A stretch of DNA of 64,000 nt from Sporosarcina obsidiansis. Lineage in GTDB: Bacteria > Bacillota > Bacilli > Bacillales_A > Planococcaceae. The DNA is taken from positions 1-64,000 of the forward strand of contig NZ_WHVW01000017.1 in assembly GCF_009651005.1 (NCBI RefSeq), in the 5' to 3' direction. The translations under genes were made by a program, and so were the position numbers. Below, piece after piece: positions 8,893-18,039 of this stretch. The notes beneath the pieces are model-generated. The model ran no database searches, was not told the DNA's origin, and was given only the letters and a program-made list of their open reading frames with translations. How positions within the stretch are numbered: the first letter of the stretch is position 1; each line of letters begins with the position of its first letter.

Positions 8893-9046
8893 CGAGCGAA
8901 ACTTAGGAGGGACCGTACCAATAATGTGCTTAACCGAGCGAATCCTAGCGACATCCGCGCCAAAATACTGTAAAAGCGAGCCAAAGCGGCTGAGCAGCGA
9001 GCCGAACCCTTGTCGAACCGAGCCAAAGCAGCCGAGCAACGCCCCT
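8893..9046. repeat. Intergenic repeats of the GAGCSAA family
   Basis: GAGCGAA or GAGCCAA cores recur at about 20-bp spacing (GCGAGCGAA, CCGAGCGAA, GCGAGCCAA, GCGAGCCGA, CCGAGCCAA, GAGCAA) between the proS terminator and the end of topB. A related, opposite-oriented set (TTGGCTCGGTTCG) occurs near 12095-12215. The reading frames across it are low-complexity and look spurious. Confidence 0.6.
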
Positions 9047-9067
9047 TACATTGATCACTACCACTTA

Positions 9068-11260
9068 TCAATCGTCCAACTTCAAACCTTTCAATGCATC
9101 TGCGAATGGATTGTTGACCGGTTCATCATCATTATTCTTCTTCAAGTATTTCTGTACATCACGTTTATTTACTTTTCCTTTAGAGTCTTTTTCGCGTCGA
9201 GCTTTGAAGGAGGATAGTTTTTCACGATAGCCACATTTACACGTGAAGATCTGACCTTCCCCTTCACCACGCAATTCCATTTTCTTCTTACATTGAGGAC
9301 AGCGTGCATTGGTTACACGCGAGACGTTTTTACGATGCCCACATTCGCGATCTTGACAGACGAGCATTTTGCCGTGTTTGCCGTTCACTTCTAGCATTGG
9401 TTTACCACAGTCTGGGCACGTTTTCGTGGAAATATTATCATGCTTGAACTTCGCATCGCTTGCTTTAATTTCAGAGACGATTTCTTTTGTATAGCCTTTC
9501 ATTTCATTAATGAAAGCTTCCTTTTTTAGTTGGCCTTTTGCGATTCGCTCCAACTTCAATTCCCATTCAGCTGTTAGGGTAGGAGATTTCAATTCATCTG
9601 GCACTAACTCGAGGAGCTGTTTTCCTTTGTTGGTCACGTGAATATCCTTACCTCGTTTTTCAATGAGGAAGGAATTGAATAATTTATCGATAATATCAGC
9701 ACGGGTTGCGACTGTGCCGAGACCACCTGTAGATTTCAATGTTTCTGCGAGTTTCTTATCTTGCGTTCCCATGTATTTCGTAGGGTTTTCCATTGCAGAT
9801 AAAAGTGTTGCTTCATTGAATCGAGCAGGTGGCTTCGTTTGTCCAGAAGTTTCCTTGACGAATTGGATGTTCAACGAATCACCTTTTGTAAGCTTCGGCA
9901 ATAGCTGTTCTTTCGTATCTTGCTCTGTTTCTTCTTCGTCGAATTGATGGTTATAGACTTCTTTCCAGCCTGCTACTACAATCGTTTTACCGCGTGCTGT
10001 GAATTGCTCGTCTGCAATTTTCGCATGAACTGTCAGCTGCTCGTATTCATGGGCAGGGAATAGGACTGCTAAAAATCGTTTGACGACCAAGTCATAGATT
10101 TTCCGCTCTTTGTCAGACAGTTTGTCACGCAACACGATTTCTTCAGTCGGAATGATGGCGTGGTGATCGGATACTTTGCTGTCGTCAACAAATGATTTAT
10201 TCGCTTTGATTGGTTTCTTCAATATTTTATTTGCGAGTGTTCGATACTCACCGATGCCGCAAGATTTCAGGCGTTCTGGCAGAGTCGCTACGAGATCGCT
10301 CGATAGGAAACGTGAATCAGTCCGTGGATACGTGAGCAGTTTGTGCTGTTCGTATAGCTTTTGCATGATATTTAACGTTTCTTTCGCTGAGTATCCGAAA
10401 AGTTTATTGGCGTCACGCTGCAGTTCTGTCAGATCATAGAGACCTGGGGAGAAGGACTTTTTCGGTTTTTTATCGACATTCTCAATGACTGCTGGCTTGC
10501 CATCGACTTTTTTGACGATAGCCGACAGCTTGTCACGGTCGAATGAACGAGTGTCATTTGTTTTGGCATCTTGCCATGTTAGCTTAAGTTTGGAATCAGT
10601 TTGTGCTTCGATTCCGTAGTACGTTTTCGGACGGAAGGTGTTAATTTCCTCTTCGCGCTGTGCGATGATCGCGACAACGGGCGTTTGTACACGTCCGCAG
10701 TTCAATTGGGCATTGAACTTTGTCGTCAAAGCACGTGTTGCGTTTAAGCCGATATACCAGTCTGCTTCTGAACGAGCGACTGCTGCTTCATATAGATTTT
10801 CGTATGCTTTACCGGGTTTCAGCTGAGCAAATCCGTCTTTAATAGCTTTATCGGTAACCGATGAGATCCAAAGGCGCTTGATGGGTTTCTTGACCTTTGC
10901 TTTTTCGATGATCCAACGAGCGACAAGTTCACCTTCGCGTCCTGCGTCTGTGCCGATGATGATGTCCGATACATCAGAGCGCAGCAGTTGTGCTTTTACT
11001 GCGTTATATTGCTTACCAGTTTGCTTAATGACCGTCAATTTTAAGTGATCAGGCATCATTGGCAAATCTTCTAATTTCCACGTCTTATATTTAGTATCAT
11101 AATTCTCGGGATCTGCGAGTGTCACTAAATGTCCGAGGGCCCAGGTGACAATGTACTTGTCTCCTTCTAAATAGCCGTTCCCTTTTTTATTGCAGTTGAG
11201 CACGCGAGCAATATCTCGCGCGACGGAAGGTTTTTCCGCTAATACAACACTTTTTTTCAT
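9068..11260 (-). CDS. topB: DNA topoisomerase III
   Basis: This type IA topoisomerase passes single strands through a transient break and resolves recombination and replication intermediates. The TOPRIM domain shows LAEKPSVARD and GTDAGREGE. The catalytic tyrosine lies in LLTYPRTDSR. The C-terminus has two four-cysteine zinc ribbons (CPDCGKP...CQDREC and CPQCKKK...CKC). The start is set at the ATG of MKKSVVLAEKPS, preceded by AAAGGAG at nine bases; the frame could be extended eleven codons upstream but with no ribosome-binding site. The protein is 730 residues, usual for Bacillus TopB. A tail of about 35 charged residues follows the zinc ribbons. Confidence 0.95.
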   Translation of the reverse strand: MKKSVVLAEKPSVARDIARVLNCNKKGNGYLEGDKYIVTWALGHLVTLADPENYDTKYKTWKLEDLPMMPDHLKLTVIKQTGKQYNAVKAQLLRSDVSDIIIGTDAGREGELVARWIIEKAKVKKPIKRLWISSVTDKAIKDGFAQLKPGKAYENLYEAAVARSEADWYIGLNATRALTTKFNAQLNCGRVQTPVVAIIAQREEEINTFRPKTYYGIEAQTDSKLKLTWQDAKTNDTRSFDRDKLSAIVKKVDGKPAVIENVDKKPKKSFSPGLYDLTELQRDANKLFGYSAKETLNIMQKLYEQHKLLTYPRTDSRFLSSDLVATLPERLKSCGIGEYRTLANKILKKPIKANKSFVDDSKVSDHHAIIPTEEIVLRDKLSDKERKIYDLVVKRFLAVLFPAHEYEQLTVHAKIADEQFTARGKTIVVAGWKEVYNHQFDEEETEQDTKEQLLPKLTKGDSLNIQFVKETSGQTKPPARFNEATLLSAMENPTKYMGTQDKKLAETLKSTGGLGTVATRADIIDKLFNSFLIEKRGKDIHVTNKGKQLLELVPDELKSPTLTAEWELKLERIAKGQLKKEAFINEMKGYTKEIVSEIKASDAKFKHDNISTKTCPDCGKPMLEVNGKHGKMLVCQDRECGHRKNVSRVTNARCPQCKKKMELRGEGEGQIFTCKCGYREKLSSFKARREKDSKGKVNKRDVQKYLKKNNDDEPVNNPFADALKGLKLDD

Positions 11261-11490
11261 ATAGTTGAACTCCTTTGTGTACATACATGTCAAAAAACTC
11301 CTCCGGTAGATAAGGGTATGGTCGACCTTATGCTATCAAAAGGAGCTGCTTAGTGAAAAGTGTAAACTAGTAGGGAGGTTTCGTCAATTCAGGCACTAGT
11401 ATGTCTGTGTACCACTAACTATAAAAAAACTGACTGAAAGCCTTATTATTTTGTATACTAGTACTAACACTTTAGAAATGGGGAATCGCA

Positions 11491-11928
11491 ATGTCACAGT
11501 TAAAAGATCGTTTAATGGCAGATATGAAAACTGCAATGAAGGAAAAGGATCAGATGAAAAAAGGCGTGATCAATTTATTGCGAGCTGGACTGCAAAATGA
11601 AGCGCTTGAATTAAAGCGTGAATTGACGGAAGAAGAGGAAATCAAAATCGTTCAACGAGAGCTAAAACAAACAAAGCAGTCACTCGAAGAAGGACAAAAA
11701 GCAAACCGTGAAGATATAGTTGAAGCGGAAAAGGCGAAGATTGCAATCGTTGAGTCTTATTTGCCAAAACAGATGAGTGTGGAAGAAGTGAAGGAATTGA
11801 TCGGCACACTTGGTATTTCGAAAGATACACCGATGGGGCAGGCAATTGGTGTCGTGATGAAAGAAGTGGCCGGACGCGCGGAAGGAAAAACGGTTTCCCA
11901 GGCAGTGAAAGAGTATTTGCAGGCCTAA
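11491..11928 (+). CDS. yqeY: GatB/YqeY domain protein
   Basis: This 145-residue helical protein starts MSQLKDRLMADMKTAMKEKD and ends in VVMKEVAGRAEGKTVSQAVKEYL, which matches the YqeY family along its whole length. The family resembles the tRNA-binding tail domain of GatB, part of the tRNA-dependent amidotransferase. The cellular role of stand-alone YqeY is not established. In many bacilli it follows rpsU, but here it stands alone between topB and a repeated terminator hairpin. The ribosome-binding site is weak (AAATGGGGAAT). Confidence 0.9.
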   Translation: MSQLKDRLMADMKTAMKEKDQMKKGVINLLRAGLQNEALELKRELTEEEEIKIVQRELKQTKQSLEEGQKANREDIVEAEKAKIAIVESYLPKQMSVEEVKELIGTLGISKDTPMGQAIGVVMKEVAGRAEGKTVSQAVKEYLQA

Positions 11929-11983
11929 AGAAATACTATGTATATAGGATGTAGTGATCCCATATATCTCTTAAATACATCAG

Positions 11984-12035
11984 GAGCTGTCCGAGAAGTC
12001 ATTTTCACCTAACTTCTCGGACGACTCTTTTTTTG
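11984..12035 (+). terminator. Terminator-like hairpin, copy 2 of a repeated element
   Basis: GAGCTGTCCGAGAAGT pairs with ACTTCTCGGACGACTC around the loop CATTTTCACCTA, followed by seven T and TGTATG. It closely matches the hairpin at 3243-3296. The following bases up to about 12240 hold scattered TTCGGTTCG-type repeats and no gene. Confidence 0.8.
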
Positions 12036-12094
12036 TATGTGGGGAACCTTTTTTATCCTAGATATAGTTTCTAGCAAGAATAAATGCACGGTTA

Positions 12095-12215
12095 GCGGCT
12101 AGTTTGGTTCGTTGGTTGAATGGTTTAGATCGGTTCGATTCGCCTATTGTGCGCCCCTAAGAGTTTTGGCTCGGTTCGAAAATATTTTGGAGCAGTGCCA
12201 TGATACTTTGGCGTG
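12095..12215. repeat. Degenerate GAGCSAA-family repeats (opposite orientation)
   Basis: TTTGGTTCG, TCGGTTCG and TTGGCTCGGTTCG cores appear at irregular spacing. They are the reverse complement of the cores after proS. No gene is seen in this stretch. Confidence 0.4.
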
Positions 12216-12292
12216 CTTCTTGACTTCTCTACTCGATCACGTGAAAAAATCTGTCAATAAAAGTTAGGTCTGACTTTCAGCGATTGCTTTTT

Positions 12293-12895
12293 TCACTTCT
12301 TAAATGAAGCCCTCAACAAATACACCACATCATACTCCTTCAGCTCATCCATATGATCTTCCATCTTTTCATAAAAGTCGCTTGATAAGGAGCTAGTGCT
12401 CACGCCTTCTGTTGAATCGGTGTAGATGATGCTGGCGGGCAACATCTCTTCAGAAAGTGACAAGTTTTCTTTTGGATTCGTTCCCCAAAGCATTGCCAAG
12501 TTCTCTCCACCTGGCTTCGCATCTTGGACGTGTGTACCAACAGATCCATTGGTATCACTGATACTTGTAGAAAACAGCAATTGTTGATCGTTTATTTCTG
12601 TTAGGGTGAGGATCATAGTTCCCTTCGTTGATTTACCGGGCAAGGGAATAGATAAAAGGTTGATCGGTTCGGCTGTCTTCTTCCCCTTTTCGTATTTATC
12701 GAGCCACATTGAAATACTTGTGTAGGTTTGATCAGCCGAATAGTCAAAAACAAATCCTTGATTGGATGAGGTCGCAAGTATTTGTTTTTCACGGTCTGTC
12801 AGTTCAGGGATTGTCAGTTTATTGGATTCGGCAGTTGCACAGGCACTTAGAATCAGTACGAAGCTTAGACAGAGTAGAAGTATTTGTTTTTTCAT
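12293..12895 (-). CDS. Hypothetical lipoprotein
   Basis: A 200-residue protein with a classic lipoprotein signal: MKKQ, a hydrophobic core and the lipobox LSAC with Cys19. It should be anchored to the outer face of the membrane after lipidation. The rest is soluble and mixed alpha/beta, with no cysteine and no motif I recognise. GGAGGATC precedes the ATG. It is transcribed away from the ECF sigma operon. Regulation by that sigma factor is conceivable from position, but no shared promoter was found. Confidence 0.7.
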   Translation of the reverse strand: MKKQILLLCLSFVLILSACATAESNKLTIPELTDREKQILATSSNQGFVFDYSADQTYTSISMWLDKYEKGKKTAEPINLLSIPLPGKSTKGTMILTLTEINDQQLLFSTSISDTNGSVGTHVQDAKPGGENLAMLWGTNPKENLSLSEEMLPASIIYTDSTEGVSTSSLSSDFYEKMEDHMDELKEYDVVYLLRASFKK

Positions 12896-12982
12896 TACAC
12901 GATCCTCCTTCAGTTACTTTCCTCTAGTATAAATGTTTCCTGAACTTTCTGTTACCGTCTGCAAAATAATTTTATTCAAAAA

Positions 12983-13011
12983 TGAAATGTTTTCAACCTT
13001 CCCCCCGTTAT
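12983..13011 (+). promoter_or_regulatory. Candidate ECF-type promoter
   Basis: TGAAAT and CGTTAT are spaced 17 bp apart, resembling the TGAAAC/CGT pattern of ECF sigma factors. It lies about 155 bp before the ECF sigma gene and could serve autoregulation. One -35 base differs from consensus. Confidence 0.35.
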
Positions 13012-13050
13012 ACTGAATGAAAAAGAAAAACGAAACATGCGCATGGTCGT

Positions 13051-13149
13051 TTTATCTGTCTCCAGATAAAGCCTCCGGCGGATGTCAGGGATTTTGAATT
13101 GCGCAAGCGCAATTCAAAATCCCGACGCAATTACGCCGAGGCGTAATTG
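13051..13149. repeat. Triple-hairpin palindromic element
   Basis: Three perfect inverted repeats stand in a row. The first is TTTATCTG/CAGATAAA with a four-base loop (13051-13070). The second has 17-bp arms with a two-base loop (13088-13123), reading GGGATTTTGAATTGCGC in the left arm. The third is CAATTACGCC/GGCGTAATTG with a two-base loop (13128-13149). The third ends four bases before the ribosome-binding site of the sigma gene. There is no T run, so it is not a normal terminator. Confidence 0.85.
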
Positions 13150-13164
13150 ATTAAGGAGGTTCCT

Positions 13165-13731
13165 ATGGAAGAGGATGTGCAATGGGTGCATGAAGTGTTG
13201 GCTGGAAATAAACAAGCGTATGCCCATATTATCAATAAATATAAAAATCCGTTATACGCCACGATTTTACGAATGACAAAAAATCCGCAAGATGCACAAG
13301 ATTTCGTACAGGATGCATTTTTAAAAGTCTATAACCAGTTGGACAAATATAAGGAAACGGGCTCATTCTCTAGTTGGCTGTATCGAGTGGCGATCAATCA
13401 TTGTATGGACGAATTCCGTAAAAAGCGGTATCAATCGACACAAACGGAGCTTGGAGAAGAGCAGGTAGTAGACCGTAATCATCCCGAAGTGGTGTTTTTG
13501 AAAAAAGAAAGACATCGGCAACTGGAACGACTACTCGCGACGCTGCCTGAGGACGAGCGATTGATCATGTTGCTGCGCTATGCAAATGAATTGAGCTATG
13601 AGGAAATCAGTGAGCTGACCGATGTGCCATTGTCTACTGTTCGAAATAAGCTTCATCGTGCGAAGAAAAAAATGAGGGAAACAGTGAAGCGAGAGGGAGG
13701 CTATTTTCATGAACTGTCCAACAATAGATGA
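13165..13731 (+). CDS. ECF-family RNA polymerase sigma factor
   Basis: This 188-residue sigma-70 family protein has only regions 2 and 4. Region 2 contains NPQDAQDFVQDAFLKVY and the FSSWLYRVAINHCMDEFRK segment. Region 4 has LPEDERLIMLLRYANELSYEEISE and the helix-turn-helix VPLSTVRNKLHRAKKKMR. The start is the ATG preceded by AAGGAGGT; an earlier TTG in frame overlaps the palindromic element and is unlikely. The gene overlaps the next one by 23 bp. That gene encodes a zinc-finger anti-sigma factor, so this is a membrane-stress type sigma/anti-sigma operon of the SigW/SigV class. The inducing signal is unknown. Confidence 0.92.
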   Translation: MEEDVQWVHEVLAGNKQAYAHIINKYKNPLYATILRMTKNPQDAQDFVQDAFLKVYNQLDKYKETGSFSSWLYRVAINHCMDEFRKKRYQSTQTELGEEQVVDRNHPEVVFLKKERHRQLERLLATLPEDERLIMLLRYANELSYEEISELTDVPLSTVRNKLHRAKKKMRETVKREGGYFHELSNNR

Positions 13732-15301
13732 GTTATCAAAATATGTGGATGATCTAGTAACAGAAAAGGAATCTGATCGTGTGCAAGCACATGTGGAAAC
13801 TTGTTCACATTGCCAAGTGGTTGTAGAGGCATTTTTAGAAGAGCAGCGATTTGTGATGGAAACACTCCAAAATCCTGAGTTGCCTGATGATTTTGCGGAC
13901 AAGGTACTGGGACAACTTGAACCGTTTGAGCAGAAAGTAGCCAGACGGAAAACACCTTGGAAAAAGGTCATGCTATCAGCAGCGGGTGTCGTATTGGCTG
14001 TTGGACTAAGTGCTGCGTTGAGTCCAAGTTTTGCTCAGTTAATCGGGGGCTTCTTTTCATCTGAACAAGTGGATGACGGACTTCGCTTGGCGATGGAGGC
14101 TGGTCTTGCGGAACGGGTTGATTTGGAAGTAGAAGATCAAGGGATTACGTTAAAAGTGGAGGATGTGATGGCGGATTCTTCCCGTGTTTCGCTTTCCTAT
14201 CAAGTATTGAAAAACGGTAAACCGCAAGATACGTATTTTGATTCGGGTGATTCAGCCAATAAAGTTACAGCTTTCGATGCAAATGGGAATGAAATTACTC
14301 GACTCAGTAGTGGTTGGTGGGATGGAGGCGACTATGGTCTATTCGAATTCTCATTACGTGAATATGAAGAAATAGATCAGTTGACTATCCGATTTGATGT
14401 AGTGGAATTGAATGGAGTGAAAGGGAATTGGCAGCTAGAGGTTCCAGTTGACCTTAGAGAGAAACGACAATTAACTAAAACACTTCCGCTGAATGATGCA
14501 ACCATTACAACAAATGGTGTGAAAATTGATTTGCAAAAAGCGCAAATGGCCCCGTCATCCACGGAGCTGTTTTATGAAACATCTTTTATGGAAGAAGAAC
14601 AGGCAAGTATTGAAAAGGCGAGAAAAGAGTTTATGCTGCGCTTTGGTTCAGAAAGTGTGGAATCTCTTATCAATGCTTACGAGACGGCTATTGCTTATCA
14701 TTTAGAAGATCATGACGGAAACGTATTATACGCATGGAATCGAATGAATGAAGAAAAAGGACATGAAGAAGCTATTGGCATGTTGTCGGGATCGGGTGAA
14801 AACTTGGATACACTAGGACACGTTAAGTGGGTGAATTCATTCATACCGAAAAAAGAACAGCCCGATGTAACGTTTGTGTTGGATGGTGTGTACAAAACAG
14901 TACCAACAGACTTTTCTATTAAGATTAAACCGAATGAGTTGAAAGATAAGCCATATTCGTTTGAATTTGAAGGTAATGATCTGACTGTCGTCAAAGCGAA
15001 GAATGAAACAAATTATTCATTCCGAAAATCATTATTACCGATAGCAAAAGAGTCAACGTTTATTATTGAAATGGAAGGTAATAGAGAACCGGGAGCTAGT
15101 GAGCTAGGTTGGTGGCTAGTCGAGGACGATAAAGGAAACGTTTATCAGGCTGGTCCTAGTGGTTCTGTCGTAAACGAAAAGGTTAGCTTTGAACTCACCT
15201 TGCCTAGATTTAAAGAAGAACCAAAAGAATTGACGTTGCATTTATTTTCTGTGAAACGTTATGAACCAGTAAATGAGTCTTGGAAATTTCCGTTATATTA
15301 A
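13709..15301 (+). CDS. Membrane anti-sigma factor, zf-HC2 and DUF4179
   Basis: Residues 1-45 carry the zinc-binding anti-sigma motif (HVETCSHC). One membrane helix follows at about residues 88-112. About 400 residues lie outside the cell and match DUF4179-type domains, with a beta-rich C-terminal part. It should hold the preceding ECF sigma factor at the membrane and release it on an envelope signal. The start lies inside the sigma gene with GAGGGAGG upstream, so the two are translationally coupled. At 530 residues it is much longer than simple RsiW-type proteins; the extracytoplasmic part is the probable sensor. Confidence 0.85.
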   Translation: MNCPTIDELSKYVDDLVTEKESDRVQAHVETCSHCQVVVEAFLEEQRFVMETLQNPELPDDFADKVLGQLEPFEQKVARRKTPWKKVMLSAAGVVLAVGLSAALSPSFAQLIGGFFSSEQVDDGLRLAMEAGLAERVDLEVEDQGITLKVEDVMADSSRVSLSYQVLKNGKPQDTYFDSGDSANKVTAFDANGNEITRLSSGWWDGGDYGLFEFSLREYEEIDQLTIRFDVVELNGVKGNWQLEVPVDLREKRQLTKTLPLNDATITTNGVKIDLQKAQMAPSSTELFYETSFMEEEQASIEKARKEFMLRFGSESVESLINAYETAIAYHLEDHDGNVLYAWNRMNEEKGHEEAIGMLSGSGENLDTLGHVKWVNSFIPKKEQPDVTFVLDGVYKTVPTDFSIKIKPNELKDKPYSFEFEGNDLTVVKAKNETNYSFRKSLLPIAKESTFIIEMEGNREPGASELGWWLVEDDKGNVYQAGPSGSVVNEKVSFELTLPRFKEEPKELTLHLFSVKRYEPVNESWKFPLY

Positions 15302-15307
15302 AAACGA

Positions 15308-15347
15308 CCAGCTTGCTCCTGAATTATAGGAGTGAGCTGGCTTTTTG
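15308..15347. terminator. Terminator between the anti-sigma gene and ccsB
   Basis: CCAGCTTGCTCCT pairs with AGGAGTGAGCTGG (one mismatch) around a seven-base loop, followed by CTTTTTG. Confidence 0.85.
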
Positions 15348-15407
15348 ATTGATTTGTGCCCATACTGCTAGACAGCACAACCAGTAAACCGGTAATTAGG
15401 CCGTAGT

Positions 15408-16580
15408 CTACGCATAAGAATGTAGTCCTGCAATGACGAGATTGACAAAAACTTGATTGAACACAATGAAACCAAACCCTATAATTGACATCCAGGCAGT
15501 ACGCTTTCCTTCCCATCCTTGTGATGTTCGCAAATGTAAGAAAGCCGCATAAAATAACCAAGTAACGAGAGCCCACACTTCTTTCGGATCCCATCCCCAA
15601 AAACGACCCCATGCAAGATGCGCCCATATCATGGCAAATAATAGACCGCCTAACGAGAATAGTGGAAAGCCGACGATGATGGCTCGATAAGATATTTCGT
15701 CCATTACTGTAGGATTCACTTTTTTAGTGAATGGTTTTAGTAATTGAATAAGTTTCTTTCTAGATATCATTCGTATGATCATATATAACCCGGTACCTAC
15801 CAAAAGTGACCAAATAATGGTGTTGGTCTTTTTTGCATCGATAGAATTAGTTATTTCCATGAGCCCAACTGAATGTTCGCCATTCACAAGTGTAGCTCCT
15901 TGATTCACAATAATTACAGGCATGGTATATGTAACTTGTTCCACTTGCTGTTCTTTATTATCAAATTGAATCAACATCTCATCCGAGGTAAAGGAAAAAA
16001 TCACCGAACTCATGATAAATCCAATTACCACCACTAGACAATACATGACGAATTCCAGGCTCTTTGTGTGCATTGTTTTCGCATCTACATCTAGCACACG
16101 CAGTAAGTAAATAACGCCCGTTGCAAACGCTACAGATAGGATTGCGCTGGAAAAGGCTACAGTGATCACATGTATAGATAACCAGTTACTTTGTAGAGCG
16201 GGAATAAGTGGTGTAGCCTCTCTCGTAAAAACACCACCCAATCCTATAATGAGTAACGAGGTAGGGATTGAAAATAATACGACTACAATTTGTTTATATA
16301 GTTGATATAGTAATAATGTGCTCGCCATAAGCATGATGCCGAAAAACGTCATAAATTCATACATATTGCTTACTGGGGCATGACCAATCGCTAGCCATCT
16401 AAGCACAAAATAAGTCAGTTGCAAAAATAAAGAGCAATAAGTCAATCCCATACCCAGTCGTTTCGCCCATTTATTTTTTGAAGTTACGGAGAGTCCGACT
16501 GGCACGATCGCAACTAATAAGAAGATGAACGCCACAAATAATGATTGATTACTTATTGCTAGTAAATATTCTGTGTTCAT
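15408..16580 (-). CDS. ccsB: Cytochrome c biogenesis protein CcsB/ResC
   Basis: This polytopic membrane protein of 390 residues carries the tryptophan-rich WWD motif (WGRFWGWDPKEVWALVTW) near its C-terminus and ends in LVIAGLHSYA, the hallmark of CcsA/ResC. It acts with ResB/Ccs1 in system II to move haem across the membrane and attach it to CxxCH motifs. The start is the ATG of MNTEYLLA, with GGAGGT nine bases upstream; nineteen further codons are possible but unsupported. ResC normally sits in a resABC operon; here it stands alone. A long insertion of about 90 residues between helices lies in the middle. A TsdA-type dihaem cytochrome, a possible client, is encoded 9 kb away. Confidence 0.85.
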   Translation of the reverse strand: MNTEYLLAISNQSLFVAFIFLLVAIVPVGLSVTSKNKWAKRLGMGLTYCSLFLQLTYFVLRWLAIGHAPVSNMYEFMTFFGIMLMASTLLLYQLYKQIVVVLFSIPTSLLIIGLGGVFTREATPLIPALQSNWLSIHVITVAFSSAILSVAFATGVIYLLRVLDVDAKTMHTKSLEFVMYCLVVVIGFIMSSVIFSFTSDEMLIQFDNKEQQVEQVTYTMPVIIVNQGATLVNGEHSVGLMEITNSIDAKKTNTIIWSLLVGTGLYMIIRMISRKKLIQLLKPFTKKVNPTVMDEISYRAIIVGFPLFSLGGLLFAMIWAHLAWGRFWGWDPKEVWALVTWLFYAAFLHLRTSQGWEGKRTAWMSIIGFGFIVFNQVFVNLVIAGLHSYA

Positions 16581-16749
16581 TTGAAAAACCTCCAGACACG
16601 ATGACGAATTAATGAAGATGATCATAGGTTTGATCAAAGCTCATTATAAGCATGTTAGAATGGTTTTGGGCAAATTTATCCTAAACGTCGACAAATCCAT
16701 CTTGAGCGTGCTCACTTAAGAAATAAACAGCAAAACACAGAGGTGTGGA

Positions 16750-18039
16750 ATGACAACTATATTTTTCTTCTTTGGTCTATTTAATTTCGTTATCATCTAT
16801 GGCCCTCTGTTTTATATCATGAATTTACAGGTAACAATCAAGCGACTAGTTTTATGCTTGCTTGTCAATACGTTTGTTTCCGTGTTGGCCGCTACTTATC
16901 CACAATCACTTTGGATTCCGATGGTTGTCAGTATCGTGGTAAGTGGTGGATTATTTTATTTGTTTTCAAGACAATCAATGGTCTTTTTTCATTTACTTGT
17001 TATTTATCTTTTCAGCACTCTGGCAGAATATATGGCGCTATTTTTGGTCGAGGCTCTCCATTTATCACTCTTCATACATAGTGGATTAATCGTGTTGCAA
17101 ATTGTTGTCATCGTGGCTGGATACAAAAAGTTATTAACTCACTACGAGGACCGTATGAGTCTGTCGCAATGTTCTCAAATGGTATTATTGCTTATCGCAA
17201 TTAGTACCGGTATCGTCTTTTATGTATTAATTTTTATGCCTGCAGATATCCAAATTTCTGCCATCAATTTAGTAATCCTATTTTTTTACTTTGTGATCAT
17301 GATCATCCTAACTAGAATTGTATTACATACGATGATGAAAGAGCAGGAGATAACCCAAAAATTTATCGAGCAACAACAGTTTACTCACTACATGCAAACT
17401 CTTGAACAAGTAAATCGAGACATGCAGACTTTCCGACATGACCATGCAAATATACTTCTTTCATTGCGCGGCTATATTGAGAGTGAAGACGTCAAAGGAC
17501 TTAGAAAATATTTTGATGAACAAATTGTAAAAGTGGAGCAGAGGACCTTATATAAAAATCAAGTGTTTAGCCAGCTAGATCGGCTTCAGTTAATTGAAAT
17601 AAAAGGGTTGATTTCTACAAAATTATTACTTGCGAATGAATTATCAATACCTATTTCTGTAGAGATCCCAGATGTGATTGAAGATATCTCTATAAATCGT
17701 CTTCATTTGTCGCGGGTATTGGGCATTCTCTTAGATAATGCAATTGAAGCGTCTACTTCCTTGGACGACCCTCAAATTAATTTAGCATTCCTTTCCGTGG
17801 AGCATCAGGTCATTATTGTGATCGAGAATCGACTGTTGGATAGTGAAGTAAGCATTCAGCAATTATTTACAGAACGGTATTCGACGAAAAGGGAAGATGG
17901 AGGACTAGGTCTACCCTCCGTTAGAAGAATCTTAGCAGAGTATCCGAATAGTACTTGGAATTCACGTATTGAAAATCAATGGTTTATACATGAAATCATT
18001 ATCGATGGGAGGGATACGAGTGAGGGTGGTCATCTGTGA
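16750..18039 (+). CDS. AgrC-like sensor histidine kinase (HPK10/GHKL family)
   Basis: About six membrane helices in residues 1-195 are followed by a short coiled region. The H-box FRHDHANILLSLRGYI has phospho-acceptor His230, the N-box is LLDNAIEA and the glycine box GGLGLPSV. This layout and H-box are typical of peptide-pheromone receptors such as AgrC. It overlaps the LytTR response regulator by 20 bp. No AgrB-like processing protease or AgrD-like propeptide was found in the flanks, so the ligand is unknown and could be made elsewhere or be something other than a peptide. Confidence 0.85.
   Translation: MTTIFFFFGLFNFVIIYGPLFYIMNLQVTIKRLVLCLLVNTFVSVLAATYPQSLWIPMVVSIVVSGGLFYLFSRQSMVFFHLLVIYLFSTLAEYMALFLVEALHLSLFIHSGLIVLQIVVIVAGYKKLLTHYEDRMSLSQCSQMVLLLIAISTGIVFYVLIFMPADIQISAINLVILFFYFVIMIILTRIVLHTMMKEQEITQKFIEQQQFTHYMQTLEQVNRDMQTFRHDHANILLSLRGYIESEDVKGLRKYFDEQIVKVEQRTLYKNQVFSQLDRLQLIEIKGLISTKLLLANELSIPISVEIPDVIEDISINRLHLSRVLGILLDNAIEASTSLDDPQINLAFLSVEHQVIIVIENRLLDSEVSIQQLFTERYSTKREDGGLGLPSVRRILAEYPNSTWNSRIENQWFIHEIIIDGRDTSEGGHL

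Noticed and set aside
8823-9217. Overlapping frames on both strands after proS
   Set aside because: They cover the proS terminator and GAGCSAA repeats, are low in complexity and lack ribosome-binding sites.
16600-16749. AgrD-like propeptide before the AgrC-like kinase
   Set aside because: No short frame with a ribosome-binding site and Cys-containing core was found in this stretch.
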